Source: DASQPE01 sp964519805
GTDB lineage: Bacteria; Gemmatimonadota; Gemmatimonadetes; Gemmatimonadales; GWC2-71-9
Direction: 5' to 3'
Assembly (NCBI GenBank): GCA_964519805.1
Contig: CAZFKN010000043.1
Span: 1-26,041, forward strand
Length of the DNA stretch: 26,041 nucleotides
Shown here: one piece after another, positions 1-6,447 of the stretch
Layout: every line of letters starts with the position of its first letter
Position numbering within the stretch: the first letter of the stretch is position 1
Notes under the pieces: model-generated
What the model saw: the letters and a program-made list of their open reading frames with translations, nothing else
Database searches by the model: none
What the model was told of the DNA's origin: nothing
Made by a program: the position numbers and the translations under genes

Positions 1-249
1 GGCGACCCAGACCGGCACGCCGAGGCGGTGGAGCGCGCGGGCCAGGACCCAGCCGTCGCCGCCATTGTTCCCCGGGCCCGCGGCCACCAGGACGCCCTGC
101 TCCAGCGCGGGCCCATAGCGCCGGGCCAGCACGGCGGCGCACGCGCGCCCGGCGCTTTCCATCAGGGTCGCGAGCGAAATCCCGGCCCCTTCGGCGGCGC
201 GATCCCAGGCGGAAGACTCTTCGGGGGAGAGGACGGGGATGGGGGACAT
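1..249 (-). CDS. nnr: NAD(P)H-hydrate epimerase (YjeF N-terminal domain), 3' end cut by the window edge
   Basis: Only the first 83 codons are visible; the gene runs off the left edge. The protein begins MSPIPVLSPEESSAWD and contains GPGNNGGDG at about residues 60-68, the nucleotide-binding glycine-rich signature of the YjeF N-terminal (NAD(P)HX epimerase) fold. Family knowledge: the enzyme epimerises the R and S forms of damaged, hydrated NAD(P)H so that the ADP/ATP-dependent dehydratase can repair it. Many bacteria fuse both activities in one protein of about 500 aa; whether this one is fused cannot be seen. The ATG at 249 has no clear Shine-Dalgarno. It lies 26 bp past a palindromic repeat and probably ends the rpiB-glyA gene string. 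The family call is firm, the domain extent is unknown. Confidence 0.9.
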   Translation of the reverse strand, partial: MSPIPVLSPEESSAWDRAAEGAGISLATLMESAGRACAAVLARRYGPALEQGVLVAAGPGNNGGDGWVLARALHRLGVPVWVA

Positions 250-274
250 GCCCAGCAAGTTAGAGGCGAAAGAG

Positions 275-321
275 GTGAGAGGTGAGAGGTAAGAGGTGAC
301 CTCCTACCTCTCACCTCTCAC
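275..321. repeat. Palindromic heptamer repeat, element A
   Basis: A 47-bp palindrome centred on base 298 with a single mismatch (A292 against C304). The outer 17 bp of each arm match perfectly (275-291 with 305-321). Each arm is a tandem run of 7-bp units: GTGAGAG twice, then GTAAGAG on the plus-strand arm or GTAGGAG on the minus-strand arm. It begins one base past the stop codon of the 64-aa zinc-ribbon gene and ends 26 bp before the epimerase start, both on the minus strand. No T-tract follows it in the direction of transcription. It shares architecture and a loose unit consensus with the repeats at 2721-2801 and 21981-22055. Confidence 0.9.
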
Positions 322-322
322 G

Positions 323-517
323 TCACTTGAAGCTCTGCCCTATCGCCCGGCCAAACGAGATCTCGCCGTTGTCGATCCGGAGATTGAACCCGCACTCGGG
401 GTTGGTGCAGACCCACGCCTTGTAGGTGATGGGCGCGCCGTCACGGCCGTAGTCGGACAAAGGAATCAGGATTCCCTGCGAGCACTTGAGGCACTTGGGC
501 CAGTCCTTCGCTTCCAC
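323..517 (-). CDS. Small zinc-ribbon-like protein, 64 aa, function unknown
   Basis: The protein begins MEAKDWPKCLKCSQG and carries two cysteine pairs, CLKC (Cys9, Cys12) and CTNPEC (about Cys37, Cys42). This suits a four-cysteine zinc ribbon. The second knuckle is followed by GFNLRIDNGEISFGRAIGQSFK at the C terminus. The GTG start at 517 is chosen because a purine-rich GGGGAGGGGAGC lies directly upstream. It sits 24 bp after the Minf_1886-type gene on the same strand, so it probably shares that transcript. Its stop is one base from palindromic element A. I recognise no named family. It may bind metal, nucleic acid or a partner protein; function is open. Confidence 0.75.
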   Translation of the reverse strand: MEAKDWPKCLKCSQGILIPLSDYGRDGAPITYKAWVCTNPECGFNLRIDNGEISFGRAIGQSFK

Positions 518-541
518 GCTCCCCTCCCCGTCGCCGTGCCG

Positions 542-928
542 TCAGCCGCGGCGCACCCCCTGCCACGTGTACGTATCCGTGAACGCCTCCTGAAAGTCGT
601 AGACGCCGGCGAAGTCCTCTTCGCGGTCGCCGGGCTGCGTCACCAGGAGGCCGACCTCGACCAGCGTGAACACCACTCGGCCGAGGTCCTCGGTGCGGTT
701 GATCCCCCAGTGCTCCAGCACCTGGCGCGCGAGCAATCCGAACTGCTCCAGCGCAAGATCGCGGCAGGCGACGGCCAGCTCCGCGCCGGTCACGTGTCGC
801 CGCACCGGCAGGCGCGCCTGGATGTACTCGACCGTCGCCAGCACGAAGAGATACGCCCGCTCGTCATAGCGGCCGCCCCGGGCCCGGATCCGGGCGAGGA
901 CATCGTCGGCGAACTGCAGCTCGTTCAC
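542..928 (-). CDS. Minf_1886 / TIGR04138-family protein
   Basis: A 128-aa soluble protein, MNELQFADDVLARIRARGG onward, with GRYDERAYLFVLATVEY (about 19-35), RRHVTGAELAVACRDLALEQFG (about 43-64), VLEHWGINRTEDLGRVVFTLVEVGLL (about 69-94) and a C-terminal YDFQEAF. From memory this order of blocks (Y-A-Y-F, RHV-G-EL, ALEQFG, WGI-T-D-G-IVF-LV) is that of the uncharacterised Minf_1886 family, found in Verrucomicrobia, Planctomycetes and Gemmatimonadota. It has no signal peptide, membrane segment or obvious catalytic motif. The start is a GTG with GGAGAG upstream. It follows glyA by 25 bp on the same strand and precedes the zinc-ribbon gene by 24 bp. The family call rests on motif memory only. Confidence 0.8.
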   Translation of the reverse strand: MNELQFADDVLARIRARGGRYDERAYLFVLATVEYIQARLPVRRHVTGAELAVACRDLALEQFGLLARQVLEHWGINRTEDLGRVVFTLVEVGLLVTQPGDREEDFAGVYDFQEAFTDTYTWQGVRRG

Positions 929-953
929 GCGGGCGTCTCTCCGGGCACGGGGC

Positions 954-2237
954 TCAGGCGCTACGTCGGACGCGATGTCGCGCCGGGCCCGGCTGATACA
1001 GGGGGAACGCGCTGCTCATGGATTCGACTTCGGCCTTGACCCGCGCGAGCGTCGCTTCGTCCTGCTTGGTGAGCGCGCGATCGATCAGCTCGGCGATCTT
1101 CACCATCTCGGCCTTCCCCAGGCCGCGGGTCGTGACGGCCGGCGTGCCGATGCGGATGCCGCTGGTCACGAACGGCGACTGCGGGTCGTCCGGGATCGTA
1201 TTCTTGTTAACCGTGATGCCGGCCTTGCCCAGAATCGCCTCGGCGGCCTTGCCGGTGAGGGACTTGGGCCGCAGATCCACCAGCATCAGGTGGGTGTCGG
1301 TTCCGCCGGAGACGATCGCGAAGCCGCGGTCGACGAGACCCTGCGCCAGGGTCCGGGCATTCTCCACCACCTGCGCGGCGTAACGCTTGAAGTCGTCGGA
1401 GAGCGCCTCCCCGAAGGCGACCGCCTTGGCCGCGATCACGTGCTCGAGCGGACCGCCCTGCGTCCCCGGAAATACCGACTTGTCGATGGCCTTCGCGTGC
1501 TCGGCAATCGAAAGAATGAGTCCCGCGCGCGGTCCGCGGAGCGTCTTGTGGGTGGTGCTGGTGACGACCTGCGCGTGCGGCACGGGCGACGGATGCACGC
1601 CGCCGGCCACCAGCCCGGCGAAGTGGGCCATGTCCACCAGAAAGAAGGCGCCGATCTCGTCGGCGATGGCCCGGAACGCCGCGAAGTCGATGATCCGCGC
1701 GTACGCGCTGCCGCCGGCGATGATCAGCCGAGGCCGCTCACGGAGCGCCTGCTCCCGCACCTTGTCGTAGTCGATCCGACCGGTGGCGGGGTCGACGCCG
1801 TAGTGCACCGCCTGCCAGATCACGCCGCTGTGGTTGACGGCCGCGCCGTGCGAGAGGTGGCCGCCGTGCGGGAGCGCCATGCCCATGAGCTTCTCGCCCG
1901 GGCGGATGAGCGCCATGAACGCCGCGAAGTTGGCCTGGGCGCCGGAGTGGGGCTGCACGTTCGCGTGCTGCGCGGCGAAGAGCTGCTTGAGCCGGTCGAT
2001 CGCGAGCTGTTCGATCTCGTCGATCACTTCGCACCCGCCGTAGTAGCGCCGGCCGGGATACCCTTCGGCGTACTTGTTCGTGAGCGGCGTGCCCATCGCA
2101 TCGATGACGGCGCGGCTGGCGAAATTCTCGCTCGCGATCAGCTCGAGCCCGTGACGCTGGCGATAGAGCTCCCGGTCGATGAGTCCCGCCACCACCGGGT
2201 CGGCGTCGCGCAGAGAGGCGTTGTGGTCGAGCGTCAT
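954..2237 (-). CDS. glyA: Serine hydroxymethyltransferase
   Basis: PLP-dependent cytosolic enzyme that interconverts serine and glycine while loading a one-carbon unit onto tetrahydrofolate. The 427-aa length is typical. Visible signatures are ELIASENFAS near residue 35, NKYAEGYPGRRYYGG, the loop VDMAHFAGLVAGG, and the PLP-lysine segment TSTTHKTLRGPRAG with Lys231 as Schiff-base residue. The ATG at 2237 is preceded by AGGAGA inside rpiB and overlaps the rpiB stop by 4 bp (ATGA), suggesting translational coupling. A much longer open frame extends upstream antisense-like through rpiB and is rejected as a start because homology begins at this ATG. One-carbon units from GlyA feed PurN and PurH, encoded elsewhere in the window in a separate unit. 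Confidence 0.98.
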   Translation of the reverse strand: MTLDHNASLRDADPVVAGLIDRELYRQRHGLELIASENFASRAVIDAMGTPLTNKYAEGYPGRRYYGGCEVIDEIEQLAIDRLKQLFAAQHANVQPHSGAQANFAAFMALIRPGEKLMGMALPHGGHLSHGAAVNHSGVIWQAVHYGVDPATGRIDYDKVREQALRERPRLIIAGGSAYARIIDFAAFRAIADEIGAFFLVDMAHFAGLVAGGVHPSPVPHAQVVTSTTHKTLRGPRAGLILSIAEHAKAIDKSVFPGTQGGPLEHVIAAKAVAFGEALSDDFKRYAAQVVENARTLAQGLVDRGFAIVSGGTDTHLMLVDLRPKSLTGKAAEAILGKAGITVNKNTIPDDPQSPFVTSGIRIGTPAVTTRGLGKAEMVKIAELIDRALTKQDEATLARVKAEVESMSSAFPLYQPGPARHRVRRSA

Positions 2238-2677
2238 CGGTTCTCCTCTTCGATCTTGGCGACTCGGCGGGCGTGCCGCCCGCCCTCGAACCTCGTATCG
2301 AGCCACGTCCGCAGAATCTCGACGCCTTCGTCTTCGCTCACGAAGCGGGCGGGGAGCACCAGCACGTTGGCGTCGTTGTGCTCCCGGGCGAGCTTGGCGA
2401 TCTCCGGCGCCCAGGCCACCGCCGCGCGCACGCCGTGGTGCCGGTTGGCCGCGTATGACATCCCGAGACCGGTGCCGCAGAGCAGTACGCCGCGCGCCGC
2501 GCTGCCATGCCCCACCCGGTTGGCCACCGCGTGGGCGTAGTCGGGATAGTCCACCGACTCGGCCGAGTGCGCGCCGACATCGAGCGGCTCGTACCCGAGC
2601 CGGGCAAGCTCCGCCTTGAGCCGTTCCTTGAGCGAAAAGCCGGCGTGGTCCGCGCCGATCGGGATCACTTCGGGCAT
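2234..2677 (-). CDS. rpiB: Ribose-5-phosphate isomerase B (RpiB/LacAB family)
   Basis: A 147-aa protein of the usual family length that interconverts ribose 5-phosphate and ribulose 5-phosphate in the pentose phosphate pathway. Seen: GADHAGFSLKERL (residues 8-20) near the N terminus, GVLLCGTGLGMSYAANR with Cys67 as the probable acid/base cysteine, and HNDANVLVLPARFV in the C-terminal third. The ATG at 2677 is chosen because homology begins at MPEVIPIGADHAG. A 23-codon upstream extension would start inside the heptamer repeat and is unlikely. The start lacks a strong Shine-Dalgarno; TATACATT lies just upstream and could be part of a promoter. The stop overlaps the glyA start. RpiB and LacAB-type aldose isomerases cannot be told apart here. 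Confidence 0.95.
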   Translation of the reverse strand: MPEVIPIGADHAGFSLKERLKAELARLGYEPLDVGAHSAESVDYPDYAHAVANRVGHGSAARGVLLCGTGLGMSYAANRHHGVRAAVAWAPEIAKLAREHNDANVLVLPARFVSEDEGVEILRTWLDTRFEGGRHARRVAKIEEENR

Positions 2678-2720
2678 CGCCCCAATGTATATGGAAGCCG
2701 GGGGGGAGGACAGCGTGGGG

Positions 2721-2801
2721 GTAAACAGTAAACAGTGAACAGTCAACAGGGGTAGCCGCTCCCGGGAGCCCCCTGTTCACTGTTCACGGTTCACTGTTTA
2801 C
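2721..2801. repeat. Palindromic heptamer repeat, element B
   Basis: Two arms of four 7-bp units each (2721-2748 and 2774-2801) flank a 25-bp GC-rich spacer containing the 12-bp palindrome GCTCCCGGGAGC (2758-2769). Plus-strand units are GTAAACA twice, GTGAACA and GTCAACA. Minus-strand units are GTAAACA, GTGAACC and GTGAACA twice. The arms match at 25 of 28 positions. The stop codon of the 3-hydroxyacyl-CoA dehydrogenase gene lies inside the right arm, and rpiB starts 43 bp beyond the left arm on the same strand. No T-tract follows the left arm in the direction of transcription. Confidence 0.92.
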
Positions 2802-3645
2802 TGTAGTCGTAAAACCCCCGCCCCGTCTTCTTCCCCAGCTGCCCCGCCGCCACCATCCTCCGCAACAGCGGGCACGCCCGGTACTTGTCGTCGCCGAGGC
2901 CGTGGTGGAGCACCTCGAGGATCGCGAGACAGACGTCGAGTCCGATGAAGTCGGCGAGGGCCAGCGGCCCCATCGGATGCGCCATGCCGAGCTTCATGAC
3001 CGTGTCGATCGCTTCCGGCGTCGCCACGCCTTCCATGACGCAGAAGATGGCCTCGTTGATCATCGGCATCAGCACGCGGTTGGACACGAACCCCGGATAG
3101 TCGTTCACCTCCACCGGGACCTTGCCGAGCGCGCGGGCGGTTTCCATGACCGCAGCCGTGGTGGCGTCGCTGGTCGAGTGGCCGCGGATGACTTCCACCA
3201 GCTGCATCACCGGCACCGGATTCATGAAGTGCATGCCGATCACCTGGGCGGGCCGGCGTGTCCGCGCGGCGATCTCGGTGATCGAGATGGAGCTGGTGTT
3301 GGTGGCGAGGATGGCCGCCGGCTCGGCGATCTGGTCGAGCTGCTCGAACACCGCGAACTTGACCGCCGGGTTCTCGCTCGCCGCTTCCACCACCAGGCTC
3401 GCGCCCTTGGCCGCATCGAGCGCGGGCGCCGCCCGGATTCGGCCCAGTACCTGCGACGGAGCATCCGCGGGAAGCGCCCCCTTCTTCACCTGGCGCTCGA
3501 GATTCGTCCGGATGGTGCCGAGCGCTTTGTCCAGCGCGGCCGGCACGGTGTCGATGAGCGCCACTTCCCATCCGTGCTGCGCGAACACGTGGGCGATCCC
3601 GTTGCCCATCGTGCCGGCGCCCACGACCGCTGCGCGAGCCGTCAT
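2791..3645 (-). CDS. hbd: 3-hydroxybutyryl-CoA / 3-hydroxyacyl-CoA dehydrogenase
   Basis: NAD(P)-dependent oxidoreductase acting between 3-hydroxyacyl-CoA and 3-oxoacyl-CoA; 284 aa, close to the usual 280-290. Seen: Rossmann motif VVGAGTMGNGIA (residues 7-18), NTSSISITEIA, catalytic GMHFMNPVPVM with His139, VNDYPGFVSNRVL, the C-terminal helical domain GMAHPMGPLALADFIGLDV, and the family-typical end KKTGRGFYDYSKQ. The ATG at 3645 overlaps the stop of the CPBP protease gene by 4 bp. It is the last gene of the thiolase-bioY-CPBP-hbd chain, so substrate from the thiolase could pass to it. The TGA stop falls inside palindromic element B. Exact chain length and reaction direction cannot be read from sequence. 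Confidence 0.95.
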   Translation of the reverse strand: MTARAAVVGAGTMGNGIAHVFAQHGWEVALIDTVPAALDKALGTIRTNLERQVKKGALPADAPSQVLGRIRAAPALDAAKGASLVVEAASENPAVKFAVFEQLDQIAEPAAILATNTSSISITEIAARTRRPAQVIGMHFMNPVPVMQLVEVIRGHSTSDATTAAVMETARALGKVPVEVNDYPGFVSNRVLMPMINEAIFCVMEGVATPEAIDTVMKLGMAHPMGPLALADFIGLDVCLAILEVLHHGLGDDKYRACPLLRRMVAAGQLGKKTGRGFYDYSKQ

Positions 3646-4529
3646 GTGGTCTCCTCCCGGGTCCAGCGCCGGGCGACGAAGAGCGCGGCGCATAGCGCGA
3701 TCGTGGCGAGCACGCCGCCCTCGGGACCGAACTGCCCGCCCGAGAGCCAGGTCGGGTCGCCGGCGTGATAGTCGAGTACGGGAATGGAGAACGGCAGCCC
3801 GCTCACCGGTGCGTCCAGGGCCGCGAGCATCACGTTCCAGCCGAGGTGGGCGCCGAATGCGGTCCAGATGCCGCCGGGGGCGTAGAAGGCGACGCCCAGA
3901 AAGATGCCGGCCAGCGCGACGTTGACGTAGGCCAGCGGCGTGATGTTGGGGTTGAGGCCGTGCAACAGCGAGAAGACGATGCCGGCCACGAGCACGAGGG
4001 CCGGCCAGCGGCCCATGACCCTCGCGAGCAGCACGAGCGGCAGGCCGCGAAACATGACCTCCTCGCTGAGCGCCGCCGGGGCCAGCACGCCGGCGGTCTT
4101 CGAGACCTGCCCCACATAGTCACCCATATCGCCCCGATCGGCCGACCAGAATGCCGCGTGGAGCGCCACGGCACTCACGATCGCGAGCGCGGCCGCAGCC
4201 GCGCCGAGCCCCAGCCCCTTGAGCGCGCCGACCAGCGCCGGCCGGCCACGGGTCCAGCGGAGGTCGCGGAAGTTCCAGCCGAGTGCCCATCTCCCGATTA
4301 TCAAGGTGGCGACGAGGAAGCCGACGAGCTGCGCGACGCCCTGCACCAGCGTCTGGACCGCTCCGGGGACCCGGATAGCTTCGACGCCGGCGGCCAGATC
4401 GGCGGATCCGGCGGCCACGTACAGGAAGATCAGAACCAGGGAGACGAAGAAGCCGATGAGCGCGAAGGCGATCGAGAGGACGACCGCCAGCAGGACCCCG
4501 CGCCAGCCGGGCTGAAGCCGGATCGTCAA
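3642..4529 (-). CDS. CPBP-family intramembrane glutamic protease (Abi/CAAX-prenyl-protease-like)
   Basis: About 295 aa, with hydrophobic segments from residue 12 onward (LLAVVLSIAFALIGFFVSLVL) and several more through the protein. The signature EEVMFRG has the paired glutamates at residues 156-157; SLLHGLNPN and FGAHLGWNVM follow as the further conserved His/Asn motifs of the CPBP (Rce1-like) family. The family cleaves proteins or peptides within the membrane, but the substrate here is unknown. The start is taken as TTG at 4529, whose TTGA overlaps the bioY stop. It is the only in-frame candidate consistent with the chain of 4-bp overlaps, though no strong ribosome site precedes it. Its 3' end overlaps hbd by 4 bp. 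Start confidence is lower than family confidence. Confidence 0.88.
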   Translation of the reverse strand: MTIRLQPGWRGVLLAVVLSIAFALIGFFVSLVLIFLYVAAGSADLAAGVEAIRVPGAVQTLVQGVAQLVGFLVATLIIGRWALGWNFRDLRWTRGRPALVGALKGLGLGAAAAALAIVSAVALHAAFWSADRGDMGDYVGQVSKTAGVLAPAALSEEVMFRGLPLVLLARVMGRWPALVLVAGIVFSLLHGLNPNITPLAYVNVALAGIFLGVAFYAPGGIWTAFGAHLGWNVMLAALDAPVSGLPFSIPVLDYHAGDPTWLSGGQFGPEGGVLATIALCAALFVARRWTREETT

Positions 4530-5149
4530 CGGACGGCGCGGAGCCGTGGGCCAAGGCCCAGAATCAGCAGGGCGGCGAGACCGACCTTCACCAGGTCGTT
4601 GGAGAAGAAGGGGAGGAAGCCCACCCGGAAGGCCGCGGCCGGGTCGCCGCCGAGAATCGCGAGATAAGACACGCCGCCGACGTGGATCACCACCATGCCC
4701 GCCACGCAGGCGAGCAGCACTCGGCCGATCGCCGCCCCACGCCCAGCCGCCGGGGCGCCGCCCGGTCGGGCGCTGGCTGGTTGGCTGAGCCATCCGGTCA
4801 CCGCGGCCGCCACCGGAAAGGCGAGCAGGTATCCGCCGGTCGGGCCGAGTAGATGGACAGCGCCGGCCGCTCCACCGGCGAACACCGGAAGCCCGGCGGC
4901 GCCCGCCGCGAGGTAGAGCACCAGCGCGGCCGCCCCGCCGCGGGGGCCGAGCAGTCCGCCCACCACCAGTACGGCGAGCGGCGAGAGCGTGAGGGGCACG
5001 ACGGTGAGGGGGAGTCGCACCGAGACCTGGGCGGCCAGTGCCACGACGGCCGCGCCCACCACGATGCCGATGATCCGCGGGCCGATACGCGCGCCGGCGA
5101 TGACGCCCGGCCGGGCTCCGGCCGCGGGACGTGCGTCGCTCTCGTTCAT
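4526..5149 (-). CDS. bioY: Biotin transporter BioY (S component)
   Basis: A 207-aa integral membrane protein with about six hydrophobic segments and the BioY blocks VSVRLPLTVVPLTLSPLAVL (residues about 42-61), GLLGPRGGAAALVLYLAAGAAGLPVF (about 65-90), GPTGGYLLAFPVAAAVTG (about 101-118) and the C-terminal FFSNDLVKVGLAALLILGL. Family knowledge: BioY captures biotin and works alone or with an EcfA/EcfT energising module, which is not in this window. The ATG at 5149 overlaps the thiolase stop by 4 bp, and the stop overlaps the CPBP start by 4 bp. Co-transcription with acyl-CoA genes makes sense because biotin is the cofactor of acyl-CoA carboxylases, but that link is inference. No BirA operator was recognised. 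Confidence 0.94.
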   Translation of the reverse strand: MNESDARPAAGARPGVIAGARIGPRIIGIVVGAAVVALAAQVSVRLPLTVVPLTLSPLAVLVVGGLLGPRGGAAALVLYLAAGAAGLPVFAGGAAGAVHLLGPTGGYLLAFPVAAAVTGWLSQPASARPGGAPAAGRGAAIGRVLLACVAGMVVIHVGGVSYLAILGGDPAAAFRVGFLPFFSNDLVKVGLAALLILGLGPRLRAVR

Positions 5150-6336
5150 GACAGCCTCTCCACGCTGAGGGCCACCGCGCTTCCGCCACCGAGGCAAAGC
5201 GTCGCGAGCCCGGTGCTCTTCCCCCGGTCCTTGAGCGCGTACAGGAGCGTCGTGAGCACCCGCGCCCCGCTCGCGCCGATCGGATGGCCGAGGGCAACGG
5301 CGCCGCCGTTCACGTTGACGCGGCTCCAGTCCCAGTTCAGCTCTCGCCCGTCCGCGATGGCCTGCACCGCGAAGGCCTCGTTCGCCTCGATCAGGTCGTA
5401 GTCGCCGATGCGGGTGCCGGCTCGGGCCATCAGGTTCTTGACCGCGAGCACGGGAGCGAAGAACAGATCCCGCGGGTCGCCGCCGCCGGTGGCGTACGCG
5501 GTCACCCGCGCCATCGGCGTGAGCCCGTGCGCGCGGGCGAAAGCCAGCGACGCGACGATCAGCGCGCTTGCGCCATCGTTAAGACCGGGGGCGTTGCCTG
5601 CGGTGACCGTGCCGCCGTCCTTCCGGAACGCCGGCTTCAGCTTGGCCAGAGTATCGGGACTGGTATCCTTGCGGGGGGACTCGTCCACCGCGACCACCGG
5701 GCTACCCTTGCCGGACCCCTGCACCGGGAGGATCTCCGCCTCGAACCTCCCGGCCGCGATCGCGGCGAGCGCCTTCTGGTGGCTCTCGAACGCATAACGG
5801 TCCTGGTCCTCGCGGGAGACGCCCGCCTTGTCGGCCGTGTATTCGGCGTACTCCCCCATGTGGCAGCACCCGAACGAATCCCAGAGGCCGTCGTGGATCA
5901 TCCCGTCGACCATGGTCTGGTTGCCCGCTTTGACACCAACTCGCATTCCGTACACGTAGTACGGGGCAGCGGACATGGCCTCCTGCCCGCCCGCCACGAT
6001 GCACTCGCCGTCGCCCGCCTTGATCGCCTGGGCGGCCAGCATGACCGCCTTGAGCCCGGAGCCGCAAACCTTGTTGATGGTGAGCGCGGGGACGTGCCCC
6101 GGAAGACCGGCGTTGATCATGGCCTGCCGGGCGGGGGCCTGGCCGGAGCCGCCCTGGACCACCTGACCCATGATGACCTCGTCCACCGAGGCGGGGTCCA
6201 CCCCGGCTCGGCGGACCGTCTCCCGGATCACGAGAGCGCCGAGGGCGGGCGCCGTAAAAGAGGAAAGGCCGCCGAGGTACTTTCCAATCGGGGTGCGGAC
6301 GGCCGACAGGATGACCGGAGTGGTGGCGTCGCTCAC
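5146..6336 (-). CDS. Acetyl-CoA C-acetyltransferase (thiolase)
   Basis: A 396-aa thiolase with all catalytic elements: NKVCGSGLKAV with nucleophile Cys91, CCHMGEYAEYTA, the NEAFAVQ block, GGAVALGHPIGASGAR with His351, and LCLGGGSAVAL with Cys381. These match the spacing of biosynthetic-type acetoacetyl-CoA thiolases (Cys89, His348 and Cys378 in the Zoogloea enzyme). It condenses two acetyl-CoA to acetoacetyl-CoA or runs the reverse. The GTG at 6336 is used because the family N terminus (MSDATTPVILSAVRTPIGK) begins there; GGAG lies upstream at somewhat long spacing. First gene of the overlapping chain with bioY, CPBP and hbd. Together with hbd it gives the first two steps from acetyl-CoA toward 3-hydroxybutyryl-CoA, or the last steps of beta-oxidation. 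Confidence 0.96.
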   Translation of the reverse strand: MSDATTPVILSAVRTPIGKYLGGLSSFTAPALGALVIRETVRRAGVDPASVDEVIMGQVVQGGSGQAPARQAMINAGLPGHVPALTINKVCGSGLKAVMLAAQAIKAGDGECIVAGGQEAMSAAPYYVYGMRVGVKAGNQTMVDGMIHDGLWDSFGCCHMGEYAEYTADKAGVSREDQDRYAFESHQKALAAIAAGRFEAEILPVQGSGKGSPVVAVDESPRKDTSPDTLAKLKPAFRKDGGTVTAGNAPGLNDGASALIVASLAFARAHGLTPMARVTAYATGGGDPRDLFFAPVLAVKNLMARAGTRIGDYDLIEANEAFAVQAIADGRELNWDWSRVNVNGGAVALGHPIGASGARVLTTLLYALKDRGKSTGLATLCLGGGSAVALSVERLS

Positions 6337-6447
6337 AAGAAACGTGCTCCGAATGCAGGAAACTCGCGCGTCATGCAAGACATGAGCGTCAAGATAGAGA
6401 CCCCGCCGCGAGGGGTACAGCCCAGGGGTACAGCCCAGGAGAGGATC
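6337..6447. promoter_or_regulatory. Divergent promoter region between thiolase operon and S9 peptidase
   Basis: These 111 bp separate two genes transcribed away from each other, so promoters for both must lie here or extend into the genes. I see no convincing -35/-10 pair. On the minus strand a TTGACG (around 6390) is present without a good -10 at the right distance. The plus-strand side ends in AGGAGAGGATC before the ATG, a strong ribosome site. A 13-bp tandem duplication (6411-6436) lies in the presumed leader of the peptidase gene. Confidence 0.4.
6411..6436. repeat. 13-bp tandem duplication in the S9 peptidase leader
   Basis: Two perfect head-to-tail copies of AGGGGTACAGCCC, followed by the start of a third (AGG) that merges into the ribosome-binding site AGGAGAGG. 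It looks like a simple slippage duplication. It sits in the presumed 5' leader, 11 bp before the start codon. Confidence 0.85.

Noticed and set aside
275..321. Palindromic heptamer arrays as a CRISPR array
   Set aside because: Units are 7 bp, contiguous and inverted, with no spacers of regular length; no cas genes nearby.
975..2540. Long plus-strand open frame opposite glyA and rpiB
   Set aside because: High GC leaves antisense frames open; glyA and rpiB motifs on the minus strand are complete, and this translation shows no recognisable family.
2721..2801. Heptamer palindromes as ordinary intrinsic terminators
   Set aside because: None is followed by a T-tract in the direction of transcription. 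A Rho-linked or RNA-stabilising role is still possible.
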